Assembly (NCBI GenBank): GCA_905182865.1
Contig: CAJJCY010000004.1
Span: 310,001-374,000, forward strand
Reading direction: 5' to 3'
DNA: 64,000 nucleotides
From: an uncultured SAR324 cluster bacterium
GTDB taxonomy: Bacteria > SAR324 > NAC60-12
Shown: positions 27,307 through 36,808 of the stretch, in pieces
Position numbering within the stretch: the first letter of the stretch is position 1
Layout of the letters: each line of letters begins with the position of its first letter
Translations under genes and position numbers: made by a program
The notes under the pieces: model-generated
Seen by the model: only the letters and a program-made list of their open reading frames with translations
The model's database searches: none
Told to the model about the DNA's origin: nothing

Positions 27307-27458
27307 ATTTGCTTGATTTACTGGAATAGTTCAGCTATAAGTCACGTATGTATTTTTAGGTATTTCATCAGATTTGTTTTTGGCTCTCTCCGCAAAGTGT
27401 CACATAGAGTGCTTATTTCACGCTCTAAATATAATTAAAAATTTATGATTTTGCTTAA

Positions 27459-29294
27459 ATGACAGCATCATTGCCTGTTTCGGTTAAAACTGCCGCTCCT
27501 ATGTGGAATCTTTTCCGTTATCTACGTCCACATTGGCGGTTTTTTTCGTGGTCCTGTTTTTCCAGTATATTGAATAAGGTTCTTGACCTGATGCCGCCAG
27601 TACTGGTGGGCTGGGTGATTGACTCCGTCAGACGTGAGCCTCCGGAGTGGATTGCGAATTTACTCGGAACTATAGACCCCTGGAGGTTAGCAGTATTCCT
27701 GGCTGTGTTGGGGGTAGTAATTTTTTTCTTCGAAAGTCTTTTCGAGTGGGCCTTTCAGTACGGATTCATGAATCTTGCCCAGCGTGTACAGCATGAGTTG
27801 CGCACAGACGCCTATAATCACTTGCAGACGCGTGAGATTGAGTTTTTCGAGAACCACCGAATGGGGGAGACGATGGCGATGCTGAACGATGATGTGAACC
27901 AGATTGAGCGTTTCCTTAACATCGGCTTTAACGAAATCCTGCAATTGCTTGTACTTTTCATTTTTGCCGGAAGTTTAATGTTAGGAGTTTCCTGGGAATT
28001 AGCCTTGGTGGGGTTATTCCCTCTGCCTTTTGTACTTTGTGGAAGCCTGATGTACCAGCGCTTAATATCTCCACGCTACCGGAAGGTTCGAGAAGCAGTC
28101 GGTGCGCTCAGTAGCCGTCTTGAGAATAATATTGCAGGTATTCTTGTAATCAAGAGTTTCACTGCAGAAAAATTTGAATCCGAACGTGTGGCTGATGCTT
28201 CACATCAATATAAACAGGCAAACTACGAGGCGATCAAGCTCAGTGCGCTTTATGTACCGCTTATTCGTATGGCGATTGCAATTGGTTTTGGCGGCGTACT
28301 TTTACTGGGGAGTTACTGGGTGTTGGAAGACAAAGGATTACTGACAGTTGGCGAACTGGTTTTCTTTTCGATGATGATTCAACGCCTGCTCTGGCCGTTA
28401 ACCAGGATGGGAGTGACTCTTGATGAGTATGAACGTGCCAAGGCCAGCGCACAGCGTACATTCGGTCTGCTCCATACACCCAGTAAAATAGTAAGTCCTG
28501 TAAGCCCTAAAATACTTCCGCATCCTGTTAAGGGTAAAATTGAGCTCAGAAATTTGGGGTTTTGCTATAAGCGGGGCGGTGACGTTTTAAAGGGCTTTAA
28601 TTTAACTGTAAATCCAGGTGAAATGATTGGCATTGCCGGAGTCACCGGTGCCGGAAAATCTACCTTAATTAAGCTGCTTTTGAGGCTTTATGATCCCACA
28701 GATGGACAGGTACTGCTTGATGGAATTGACCTACGGGAATTGGAACTGTCTGAACTCCGTAAACAAATTGCACTTGTAAGTCAGGAAGTCTATCTTTTTC
28801 ATGGAACTATTGCTGAAAATATTGCTTACGGTCCTAAAAAAATGAACCTTCAAGAAGTTGAAGCTGCTTCACGGTCAGCTCAACTCCACGATTTTGTACA
28901 GACACTTCCGGAAGGCTATCAGACTATTGTCGGAGAACGGGGGATCCTCCTTTCAGGAGGACAACGTCAACGTCTCAGTATTGCCCGTGCAGTGCTTAAA
29001 AACTCACCTGTGATGATATTTGACGAGGCGACGAGTTCTGTTGATACGGAAACCGAGCGGGCAATTCAAGCTAATCTTGCAGGAATCACCAAGGGAAAAA
29101 CAGCGCTGGTTATTGCACATAGGCTTTCTACAATCAGACATGCAGACCGAATACTTGTGATGCGTGACGGTCAGGTTGCAGAAGAAGGACATCACGATGA
29201 ACTGATTTTAATAAACGGAACTTACGCAGACCTTTGGCACATACAGTCCGGAGATTTCGGGAAACATTCATATTCTGAGCTAATTTCTTCCTGA
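27459..29294 (+). CDS. ABC exporter, fused membrane and ATPase domains (MsbA-like)
   Basis: 611 residues. Residues 1-330 form six membrane helices of the type I exporter fold (ETMAMLNDDVNQIERFLN is the coupling-helix region). Residues 360-600 form the ATPase: Walker A GVTGAGKST, Q-loop SQEVYLFHGTIAENIAYG, signature [15 protein letters not shown], Walker B VMIFDEATSSVD and H-loop VIAHRLSTIRHAD, all intact. It works as a homodimer half-transporter exporting a lipid or drug-like compound. A second half gene is not adjacent. The substrate cannot be deduced from sequence. Confidence 0.9.
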   Translation: MTASLPVSVKTAAPMWNLFRYLRPHWRFFSWSCFSSILNKVLDLMPPVLVGWVIDSVRREPPEWIANLLGTIDPWRLAVFLAVLGVVIFFFESLFEWAFQYGFMNLAQRVQHELRTDAYNHLQTREIEFFENHRMGETMAMLNDDVNQIERFLNIGFNEILQLLVLFIFAGSLMLGVSWELALVGLFPLPFVLCGSLMYQRLISPRYRKVREAVGALSSRLENNIAGILVIKSFTAEKFESERVADASHQYKQANYEAIKLSALYVPLIRMAIAIGFGGVLLLGSYWVLEDKGLLTVGELVFFSMMIQRLLWPLTRMGVTLDEYERAKASAQRTFGLLHTPSKIVSPVSPKILPHPVKGKIELRNLGFCYKRGGDVLKGFNLTVNPGEMIGIAGVTGAGKSTLIKLLLRLYDPTDGQVLLDGIDLRELELSELRKQIALVSQEVYLFHGTIAENIAYGPKKMNLQEVEAASRSAQLHDFVQTLPEGYQTIVGERGILLSGGQRQRLSIARAVLKNSPVMIFDEATSSVDTETERAIQANLAGITKGKTALVIAHRLSTIRHADRILVMRDGQVAEEGHHDELILINGTYADLWHIQSGDFGKHSYSELISS

Positions 29295-29518
29295 ACGATT
29301 CAGGTCACTGATTCTCGTTTACCTAATAGTCGGACATCTTTCGTGCGACACGTTAATGTCCTTCACTTTTTATTTGTTGACCTTTTTTAAATTTACTATT
29401 AGTATTGCTTCTCTATAATTCCAGTAGCATGATGTTAGCAAGTCCGAGTTAATCAGCATCATGCGAGTATTTTTGTAATGAAGGTTTACGGGCAAACCTT
29501 ATTCAAGAAGAGCTGATT

Positions 29519-29800
29519 ATGAGTTACAGAATAACAGACATCAATTTTGATCCAAGCCGACGCGACGAGTTTTTGGCCTTTACTGATAGTCAAAGGGAAA
29601 AAATTCAGGCTGTTAAAGGCCTTCAAACGGTAAATGTAGCTGAAGTGGGAGAAGGTCAATCTGTCATCATTGCACGTTACGACAGTGAGGAAAGTGCTGT
29701 TGCTGCAACAGAAACGATACAGGGTATTTTGGGCGGAATGGCTGAGTTTATGACTTCTCCACCAAATCGAAGAGGCGGTCCGATAATGTGGGAGATGTAA
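29519..29800 (+). CDS. Small dimeric alpha-beta barrel-like protein
   Basis: 93 residues with the pattern of an ABM-type ferredoxin-like fold: strand RITDINFDP, helix SRRDEFLAFTDSQREKIQAV, strand LQTVNVAEVGEGQSVIIARY, helix SEESAVAATETIQGILGGM and a C-terminal strand. Members of this superfamily bind small organic ligands or heme, or act as cofactor-free monooxygenases, usually as dimers. No catalytic residue can be fixed. It is preceded by AAGAAGAGCTGATT and stands alone. Probably a real gene; function unknown. Confidence 0.65.
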   Translation: MSYRITDINFDPSRRDEFLAFTDSQREKIQAVKGLQTVNVAEVGEGQSVIIARYDSEESAVAATETIQGILGGMAEFMTSPPNRRGGPIMWEM

Positions 29801-29851
29801 GCTGAAAAGCGTGGTTTATTATTTCACTGCGCCCACTAGGATCGTCTTAAT

Positions 29852-31504
29852 TCAAAAAAGAAAGGCCACAGACAAACCGGCCTTAGGATAGGCTTTGGAT
29901 GAAGTATCCAGGCTGCCGGATTCAGAATATTTTCGAGTACTCGATTCCAGTGAAAAATATCCTCTTAGCTTGAGTTCTGAGTCCAGGGAATAGTCCAAGA
30001 AGATTGCATTGGTCAGTGAATTACTGGAATAACTGAACCCTCCTAGACTCTCTCCCGGCGCATTCTCCCGTTTAAATTGAAGTGATTTATGAATGAGAGA
30101 ATAAGTTGGTGAAAAAAACTTAAAATTATATAACTCAAGATTTAATCTATAAAAATTTAATTTAGTATTAAAACTCTGAATTGAAAGAAGACTTTCGTTA
30201 TAAGCTTCAATCGCAGCTTCTTCAAACTTGTTTTTTGCCCCGTCCAATGGAACTGGTTCTGGTTTTTTATCAATGCCAAATCCCTGAAAAAATTCTATCC
30301 GGAAAAATCGGTTATGGTAAAAAATTCCATTCTTGCTCATTTCAATATCATCCTTATGGAATAGGGAATCATGTTTGATGGCATAATAGACAGTATTCAT
30401 AATTGAGACATCCACAGACCATTCTCCGTAATCAAAACCTCCTGAAATTGAGTGGATCTCGTTTTCCCGATCATCATAAGATTCCATCTCATCAGGAGAC
30501 CATTTGTATTTTTCCTGCCCGATATTAAAACGTGAAATATCCACCATGATGGAAAAATGAACATAGCTTGATTTCATTTGGTAGGAAGCCTGAAACTGTG
30601 GTTCTTCGTGGATTCCGAAATTCATCGGGGCAACTCCGGTAACGAGTACACGTTGAAATCCGAAGGGTCCCTCTGTCAGCTCACTCCTGATGAAGGGAAT
30701 AAAACTATTGTTTCTATTTCTGGATGAACCATAACGGCTGCCCAGGTTGACCCACATTCCAAGAGATGTGTCATTACCGAAAAGCTTTGGGACAGGATAA
30801 AATCTTTTATTTTCATCATATTTTTGTAGCCGGTCATAGCCTTTCTTCAATCGGTCCAGCTCATTTTTGATCAGAAGAGGTTCCGACAGCAGGTATTGAG
30901 GATATATTCTGGGCTTCAACTTATTTGCAACCCCAATGCCCTCTGTTCCTGTTTTGCACTCCATGAAAGGGTAGGGATGAACAAATTCATATGGTGATGA
31001 AAGTGATGGTTCTGAATTAATACTTTGGCTCAGAGGAGTAATCTCAATATCCCAGATATCTTCCGTATCTACTACAGTTGGAGTCCCGGTTGTTGAAAGG
31101 AAAGAGAATTGATCTTCAGAGTGATCAATCATCCAGCCTTTTACCAGGTCAAACACTTCTCCTTCATACAAAGTTTTGATAGTAAAAACCATTGAATCTT
31201 TTGCTGCCACATTTTTAGGAATACGGATATTTCCTATTGGATAGTATGCGATGTAGATGATGTCGAAACGGGGTATGTTCCGTATGTCTCCTTCCAGGGT
31301 CAACAATTGAATCTTATTTTCATCAACACTGATGATAACTCCATTCTCCCTCATGCAGGCAGAAAAATAGACTGAGGAGATATTGATGCAGTAAACCTGC
31401 TGTGCGGTCATTAATAAAACTGACAGTAAGAAAAACTTTTTGCAGATGCTAGAGAAAAAATTCAATCGCGACTGCAAATGAAACTTTTTTATTAGAAGAT
31501 TCAT
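29852..31504 (-). CDS. Putative outer-membrane protein, paralogue 2 of a tandem pair
   Basis: 550 residues from ATG at 31504; the longer frame would begin inside the upstream gene. A signal-peptide-like stretch KKFFLLSVLLMTAQQVYC precedes a region homologous to the upstream gene: VIISVDENKIQLLTLEGDIR NIP (compare LIFDVDENEIQLLDKNGSFR VLP) and SPYEFVHPYPFMEC. The C-terminal half alternates polar and aromatic residues and ends in Phe (GLSVAFLF), as outer-membrane beta-barrels do. The N-terminal domain would then be periplasmic. Function unknown. Its start overlaps the end of the upstream paralogue by about 55 bases, indicating one transcript. Confidence 0.6.
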   Translation of the reverse strand: MNLLIKKFHLQSRLNFFSSICKKFFLLSVLLMTAQQVYCINISSVYFSACMRENGVIISVDENKIQLLTLEGDIRNIPRFDIIYIAYYPIGNIRIPKNVAAKDSMVFTIKTLYEGEVFDLVKGWMIDHSEDQFSFLSTTGTPTVVDTEDIWDIEITPLSQSINSEPSLSSPYEFVHPYPFMECKTGTEGIGVANKLKPRIYPQYLLSEPLLIKNELDRLKKGYDRLQKYDENKRFYPVPKLFGNDTSLGMWVNLGSRYGSSRNRNNSFIPFIRSELTEGPFGFQRVLVTGVAPMNFGIHEEPQFQASYQMKSSYVHFSIMVDISRFNIGQEKYKWSPDEMESYDDRENEIHSISGGFDYGEWSVDVSIMNTVYYAIKHDSLFHKDDIEMSKNGIFYHNRFFRIEFFQGFGIDKKPEPVPLDGAKNKFEEAAIEAYNESLLSIQSFNTKLNFYRLNLELYNFKFFSPTYSLIHKSLQFKRENAPGESLGGFSYSSNSLTNAIFLDYSLDSELKLRGYFSLESSTRKYSESGSLDTSSKAYPKAGLSVAFLF

Positions 31505-33056
31505 TATTATCGTTAGCTGCTTGGGAATGGTAGTTTCTGATGAAATAGTTAAGGTTGTATTTGAGAGAAACGTAATCTTCAAAGACTTGTTTGAGTTTCA
31601 GGGATGTAATCAGTTGATCGAATTTCAACTGATAGTTTTCTCCAGATAATCTTTCGTCGTACTGGCCCGCTAAATATACTTCACTGACTCCAAAATGAAT
31701 GTCTTCAAATAATTCATGAACATAATTTAGTCTCAGGTAGTGGGAATTCAAATCAAATGATTCCAACTGGTTTATCAAATCTGTGGATTGCTGCGTGATA
31801 CTGACTTTGTTGACCATTTCTTCAGCTCTAATCAGTTTAATATTGGTTTTTGATGGATGGCTCGATTTGAATCTCATCGAAGAAAGTATGATCTGGGCTT
31901 CTGTTCTTTCAGTTGTGTATTTTATACTGGCAACTGGTTTTGACTCCTCAGAAAGAAGTTCACGGAATATATTGTTACCCTGAATGGCAATGATTGGATA
32001 ATATAATCCTCCAGAAACTGAATAACTTCCCACGTCAAAGCCTGTTATTGCAATTTGATTGAACTGGGATAGAGCCAGTGCTTCCTGGGGATCATATGTT
32101 GAAAAATAATCATTAAATACAGCTCTTCGCTTGATGATGTAATCGCTGCCATAGGAAAAGGCCCATAGATTTGCAGCAAAAGAAAGAGACAGGAAATGAT
32201 ATTTACCAGAGAATTGTGCAGCCAACACTGGTTCAACATTCGGAAGCAGAGCAACATCACTGGCCCCTATAGTCACTGTCCCCTGCGGTCCAAAATTTCT
32301 ACCGGTTGACCATTGAAAGTGCAGAGGGATTCCTATCGGGATTTCAGCCTTGTAATCATCTCTTTCCATAATGAAACCAATTTTAGTTTGGCGGTCATAA
32401 AGATATGGTCGAGCATAAAAATAGGTTCTGCTTTGAAAACGGTTCAACTGATGGAAGCCTTTCTGAAAAACCGAAAGAAATTTTGAAATACTGATTTTAT
32501 CGCTCAGCATTCTGGTTGGTTGAACGGTGTCAGTAGTCTTTTCCCTGGTATTTTGACACTCCGGCATATTGCTGCCAAAACCGAATTCGTAGGGTGTATG
32601 CTGTAGCAATATTTCTGAAGCGGAAAGTATAGATTCAACTGATTCAAAACCTTTCAACTGGCCAATATTGACCAGATGTGTTTTACCGTTTATGTCGTAA
32701 AAAACGATCAACTCTTCAAAAAACCGAATAGGCCAGCCAATGAAACTGAAATCCGGTTTTCCCTGAACTGTTACTTTTCTTGGAGGAACTTTTAGATTGT
32801 TTAGAAAGTCAATTCGTGGGATTGGATTTTCTACGGTGTTGAAAATAAGAACACTTTCTATTTCTTTTTTTGGCAGGACTCGAAAAGAACCATTCTTATC
32901 AAGTAATTGAATTTCATTCTCATCAACATCAAAGATCAGGCCAGTATAGGAGAGACATTTTTTATAGATAATAGAGTAAATCTCTGAAGCATGAGGGGTT
33001 GACTCAAAGAAAATTATTAAAACAAAAGTGCACAGAAAATAACGAAAATTTTTCAT
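31449..33056 (-). CDS. Putative outer-membrane protein, paralogue 1 of a tandem pair
   Basis: 535 residues from ATG at 33056, chosen because a signal peptide (MKNFRYFLCTFVLIIFFEST PHA) begins there. An N-terminal domain of about 170 residues with DVDENEIQLLDKNGSFRVLP is shared with the downstream paralogue, as is a conserved pattern PYEFGFGSNMPEC. The remainder has alternating-residue strands (for example GFIMERDDYKAEIPIGIPLH FQW) and a C-terminal Phe-rich end (VSFAVAIEFFL), as expected for a beta-barrel. I recognise no named family. Tandem duplication followed by divergence is the simplest origin. It may be a channel or a surface protein. Confidence 0.6.
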   Translation of the reverse strand: MKNFRYFLCTFVLIIFFESTPHASEIYSIIYKKCLSYTGLIFDVDENEIQLLDKNGSFRVLPKKEIESVLIFNTVENPIPRIDFLNNLKVPPRKVTVQGKPDFSFIGWPIRFFEELIVFYDINGKTHLVNIGQLKGFESVESILSASEILLQHTPYEFGFGSNMPECQNTREKTTDTVQPTRMLSDKISISKFLSVFQKGFHQLNRFQSRTYFYARPYLYDRQTKIGFIMERDDYKAEIPIGIPLHFQWSTGRNFGPQGTVTIGASDVALLPNVEPVLAAQFSGKYHFLSLSFAANLWAFSYGSDYIIKRRAVFNDYFSTYDPQEALALSQFNQIAITGFDVGSYSVSGGLYYPIIAIQGNNIFRELLSEESKPVASIKYTTERTEAQIILSSMRFKSSHPSKTNIKLIRAEEMVNKVSITQQSTDLINQLESFDLNSHYLRLNYVHELFEDIHFGVSEVYLAGQYDERLSGENYQLKFDQLITSLKLKQVFEDYVSLKYNLNYFIRNYHSQAANDNNESSNKKVSFAVAIEFFL

Positions 33057-33544
33057 TACAAAATTGTTTTGTTTAAAATCACAATTATATTTATCATGGA
33101 TTATCAATTTTACTTTAAAAAAACTAATGCCTCTGGGAACCAAATCCCGACAATAATCGTATCGACCATTCTTGAATGAGCCTCAAAAAACATCGTCCTA
33201 TTATGGAAGACTGTTACGGTTGCCTCTTCAGACATTAAAAGAAAGGCAACGGTTTTCCGACAATAGCTGAAAGTCAAGTAAGCACCTCCACTCAGTGCCG
33301 TTAGTAAACCACATATTCTGCTTATTTTCAAAAGAATGGTGGTTCACTACTGTATTTTACCCAGAGCGACAACTGAGCTGGGTGCAATTGGATGCGCTGT
33401 TGAATAAATGATCATACATTTATAAGCTTATAAAAATCTCTTGTGAAGCCATAGATCATTTGATATAAAGTTACTTATTTGTACTTCTAGTGCTACTTTT
33501 AACTATCTCAATACAACTGTCACGTCCATTAATCATTAAAATAA
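33057..33544. other. Intergenic region without a recognised gene
   Basis: 488 bases between divergent genes. A 73-codon minus-strand open frame (33110-33331) has no recognisable similarity and no clear ribosome site; I do not call it. The divergent promoters must lie here. Confidence 0.4.
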
Positions 33545-34792
33545 TTGAATCATAATATAAAAAAAGAAAATACATTTGAGTGGTCTGCTTCCAGCAAGTT
33601 TTTGATGCTGAGTGCCTGCATGCTATTGCTGCTGTCCTTTGGCTTTCGTTCCGGATTTGGTTTATTTGTGAAACCAGTCACAGAAGCAAATGGCTGGGGA
33701 CGTGAGGTCATATCTTTTGCCCTGGCCATTCAGAATTTAAGCTGGGGAGTTTTTGCTGCAGTTTCTGGCGGTCTTGCAGACCGTTTTGGTAATGTAAAGG
33801 TTGTGATTGGAGGCACGATTTTTTATGCAGCAGGAATATGGCTGATGGCAGGTGTAGATAGTGTCTGGTTACTGAATACGTCTGTCGGGCTTTTCGTTGG
33901 TGCAGGAGTTGCGGGAACATCTTTTGGAATAATATTGCCTGCAATGGTAAGGGCTGTACCCGAGAATCAGAGACAATGGGCTCTAGGGGTTGGTACTGCA
34001 GCAGGTTCTATGGGACAATTTGCAGTTGTTCCAATCGTACAACAGTTGATGGATACTTATGGCTGGATTTCTGCTTTGAATATTTTGGCGGTTTCCGCCC
34101 TTGGTATGGCTTTTCTGGCCATTCCACTTGCTCGTTACTCAGGCAAAGCAGCCAATGAAGAAGATCTTTTTGAGCAAAATATGTTAGCTGCTCTTAAGGA
34201 AGCACTAAAACATCGTTCATACTTGCTGTTGGTGAGTGGTTTTTTTGTGTGTGGATTTCATGTGGCTTTTATAACTGCGCACATGCCCGCTTTTCTTTCA
34301 GACGTCGGATTTGATCCTCAAGTTGGAGCATGGAGTGTTTCAATTATAGGTTTATGTAATATTTTTGGAGCTTATATTTCCGGATCTATTTCAAACAGGC
34401 TGTCCAAAAGATATTTGTTATGTTTTATCTATTTGGGACGTTCTGTCGCGATCAGTTTGTTTATGCTTATTCCCTTTTCCTTGACTACTGTAGTTATTTT
34501 CAGTGGAGTTATGGGTTTCTTATGGTTGGCTACAATTCCTCCCACTTCCGGCCTAGTTGCAATTATGTTTGGTACAAGGTACATGGCCTTACTGTATGGA
34601 ATTGTTTTCCTTGGACACCAGTTAGGAAGTTTCAGTGGGGTATGGTTGGGTGGATGGCTTTATGACCACAGAGGTAACTATGATATGGTATGGTGGTTGG
34701 GAGTCGCTTTGGGAATATTTGCAGCACTTGTACACTGGCCTATTAAGGAACAGCCTGTTGCACGTCTTGCGGAACCTTTGAATAAGGCTTAG
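33545..34792 (+). CDS. MFS transporter (OFA/monocarboxylate-like)
   Basis: 415 residues from a TTG start. Twelve hydrophobic segments; FGFRSGFGLFVKPVTEANGW GRE in TM1 and GGLADRFGNVKVVIGG, the MFS motif after TM2, are typical of the oxalate/formate and monocarboxylate antiporter-like group. The central cytoplasmic loop lies near residues 200-220. It is distinct from the MFS gene at 17707. It sits at the head of a plus-strand run with a DMT transporter and a lactonase, so it could move a sugar acid or other small carboxylate, but that is inference from position only. Confidence 0.82.
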   Translation: MNHNIKKENTFEWSASSKFLMLSACMLLLLSFGFRSGFGLFVKPVTEANGWGREVISFALAIQNLSWGVFAAVSGGLADRFGNVKVVIGGTIFYAAGIWLMAGVDSVWLLNTSVGLFVGAGVAGTSFGIILPAMVRAVPENQRQWALGVGTAAGSMGQFAVVPIVQQLMDTYGWISALNILAVSALGMAFLAIPLARYSGKAANEEDLFEQNMLAALKEALKHRSYLLLVSGFFVCGFHVAFITAHMPAFLSDVGFDPQVGAWSVSIIGLCNIFGAYISGSISNRLSKRYLLCFIYLGRSVAISLFMLIPFSLTTVVIFSGVMGFLWLATIPPTSGLVAIMFGTRYMALLYGIVFLGHQLGSFSGVWLGGWLYDHRGNYDMVWWLGVALGIFAALVHWPIKEQPVARLAEPLNKA

Positions 34793-34877
34793 GAGTAACA
34801 TTTCGTGCTGTACATGCCTTGTGATCAATGATTGTGTCATCCAACACTGATTCAAAAATAATGGAAAGGACTTAGCG

Positions 34878-35759
34878 ATGGATTTACGTTCCATAATGAT
34901 GGGAGTTAGTTTCTCTATAATTTGGTCGAGTGCATTCACTTCGGCCAGGATCCTTGTGACTGCAGCCTCACCGCTAATGGTGCTTTCATTACGTTTTTTG
35001 ATTTCCGGATTACTGGGAATCTCCCTGGCCTATATGCTGGGACAGAAGATTCAGTTGAACAGAGGAGAGTGGTCAGTGGTGGTGATCATCGGTATCTCAC
35101 AGAATGCCCTCTATCTCGCACTTAATTTCATTGCGATGCAGTGGATTGAAGCCGGTTTGGCAGCCATCATTGCCAGTATGCTTCCCTTAATAGTTGCTGT
35201 CGTCTGCTGGTTTTTTCTCGGAGAAAAAACTGGATTCACTGGAATACTGGGACTAGCAGTCGGTTTTGGTGGTGTGTTGCTCATCATGCTGGACAAACTG
35301 AGCGGTAGCAGTGCTTTTCTTGGTATGACACTTTGTCTGATAGGACTTGCTGGACTGGCAGCGGCTACTTTGTACGTCGGCCGGATGATGAGTCGCAATA
35401 AAAATGTGCTCATGATTGTTGGGCTTCAGATGATTGTAGGCTGTATTACACTGTTTCCTTTGTCACTGATTTTTGAGACCTGGAACATTGAATGGAGTAC
35501 AAGTTTTATACTTGCTTTTTTATATACCACACTTGTCCCAGGACTGTTGGGAACACTTATCTGGTTTTATCTGGTGAGAAGAGTAGGGCCCGTTAGGGCT
35601 TCTACCTTCCATTTCCTAAATCCATTTTTTGGGGTACTTGTTGCAACAGTTATTCTCGCGGAACCTCTGTCCGTGAGGGACGGAATTGGAGTAGTCATCA
35701 TCATGGCAGGGATCCTGTTGGTGCAGATGAGTCGAAGACAGATAGCAAATTCGGATTAA
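34878..35759 (+). CDS. DMT-superfamily (EamA) transporter
   Basis: 293 residues with ten predicted membrane helices arranged as two EamA repeats of five, for example MGVSFSIIWSSAFTSARILV at the N-terminus and VARSTF-like PVRASTFHFLNPFFGVLVAT in the second repeat. AAGGACTTAGCG precedes the ATG. The family exports or imports amino acids, nucleosides or other metabolites across the inner membrane; the substrate cannot be predicted. It lies about 85 bases after the MFS gene and about 110 before the lactonase gene. Confidence 0.85.
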   Translation: MDLRSIMMGVSFSIIWSSAFTSARILVTAASPLMVLSLRFLISGLLGISLAYMLGQKIQLNRGEWSVVVIIGISQNALYLALNFIAMQWIEAGLAAIIASMLPLIVAVVCWFFLGEKTGFTGILGLAVGFGGVLLIMLDKLSGSSAFLGMTLCLIGLAGLAAATLYVGRMMSRNKNVLMIVGLQMIVGCITLFPLSLIFETWNIEWSTSFILAFLYTTLVPGLLGTLIWFYLVRRVGPVRASTFHFLNPFFGVLVATVILAEPLSVRDGIGVVIIMAGILLVQMSRRQIANSD

Positions 35760-35871
35760 CTGTGCAATGGTGTTGATCTGACAATGTTCCGGCAATATGT
35801 GTGTGAGGATTTTCTGGTATTATCAGCTTGGCTGTTGGCAGTGACTTTCTAGATTATTTGTAAAGTAGATT

Positions 35872-36756
35872 ATGAATGACTTTGACCTGGTGGGGGAATT
35901 AGAATGTATTTGGGAAATACAAGCGATTTGCGGTGAAGGTCCGTTGTGGATTGAGGCCGAACAGTCTCTTTACTTCGTGGATATTGATGGCCAGAAACTT
36001 CACTGTTACGAGGAAACATCAAACGCTCGGCGCAGTATTGAACTTGAGGAAAAAACTGGTTGGGTATTACCTCGGTGCAACCATAATGATTTTGTTGCTG
36101 GTTGTGAGTCCGGGGTTTATTTCATGGATAAGAGTTCCGGAAAGATGACATTTGTGATGAATCCTGAACCAGATCAAGTAGAAAATCGTTTCAACGACGG
36201 TAAATGCGACCGGGAGGGCAGGATTTGGGCGGGGCGTTCACATGACCCTGAAACTAAGGCGACGGGTTGTCTTTTTCGGATAGACCCGGACCTCAGTCAC
36301 TCCAGTTGGGACGGACCATATATTTGCCCCAATGGTCCTGCAATCAGTCCGGATGACAGCACCCTTTACCATGTTGATACTTTCGGAGGAACAGTTTGGG
36401 CTTTCGACAAGCATCCGGACGGTACAATATCCAACCGCAGGGAATTTGCAAGACTGGATTCAAAAAAAGAAGGATTTCCGGATGGCCTCACAGTTGACAA
36501 TGAAAACCGGGTCTGGCTTGCACACTGGGGAGGCTCGCGTATCACCTGTTTCAGTCAACAAGGAGAGCGTCTTGGTTTAGTTGAACTGCCCGTTCCGCAA
36601 GTTACCAGCTGTACTTTTGGAGGTCCGGATTTAAGCGTCCTCTATATTACAACTGCAGCCCGCAACCTGGACATTGTAAAGTATCCGCTGGCCGGTGCTG
36701 TTTTCAAGGTGCCGACAAAGACTACCGGGTGTGCCTCCCACGCTTTCGCCGGATAG
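35872..36756 (+). CDS. SMP-30/gluconolactonase-family sugar lactonase
   Basis: 294 residues of six-bladed propeller lactonase. The metal ligands are visible: Glu in CGEGPLWIE near residue 24, Asn in CPNGPAISPDDSTLYHVDT near 152, and Asp in PDGLTVDNENRVWLAHWGG near 204. FNDGKCDREGRIWAG is also typical. It hydrolyses an aldonolactone to the aldonic acid. It is convergent with the sugar-acid dehydratase and SDR genes just downstream, which supply the steps before (dehydrogenase) and after (dehydratase), so a non-phosphorylative sugar oxidation route is likely. Confidence 0.9.
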   Translation: MNDFDLVGELECIWEIQAICGEGPLWIEAEQSLYFVDIDGQKLHCYEETSNARRSIELEEKTGWVLPRCNHNDFVAGCESGVYFMDKSSGKMTFVMNPEPDQVENRFNDGKCDREGRIWAGRSHDPETKATGCLFRIDPDLSHSSWDGPYICPNGPAISPDDSTLYHVDTFGGTVWAFDKHPDGTISNRREFARLDSKKEGFPDGLTVDNENRVWLAHWGGSRITCFSQQGERLGLVELPVPQVTSCTFGGPDLSVLYITTAARNLDIVKYPLAGAVFKVPTKTTGCASHAFAG

Positions 36757-36808
36757 TCGAAGATAGACACGCTTCGCATTTTTGTGGAAGCTAGTTTTGA
36801 ATACGACT

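Noticed and set aside
33110-33331. 73-codon minus-strand open frame upstream of the outer-membrane-like genes
   Set aside because: No recognisable similarity, no convincing ribosome site, and no signal or membrane pattern.
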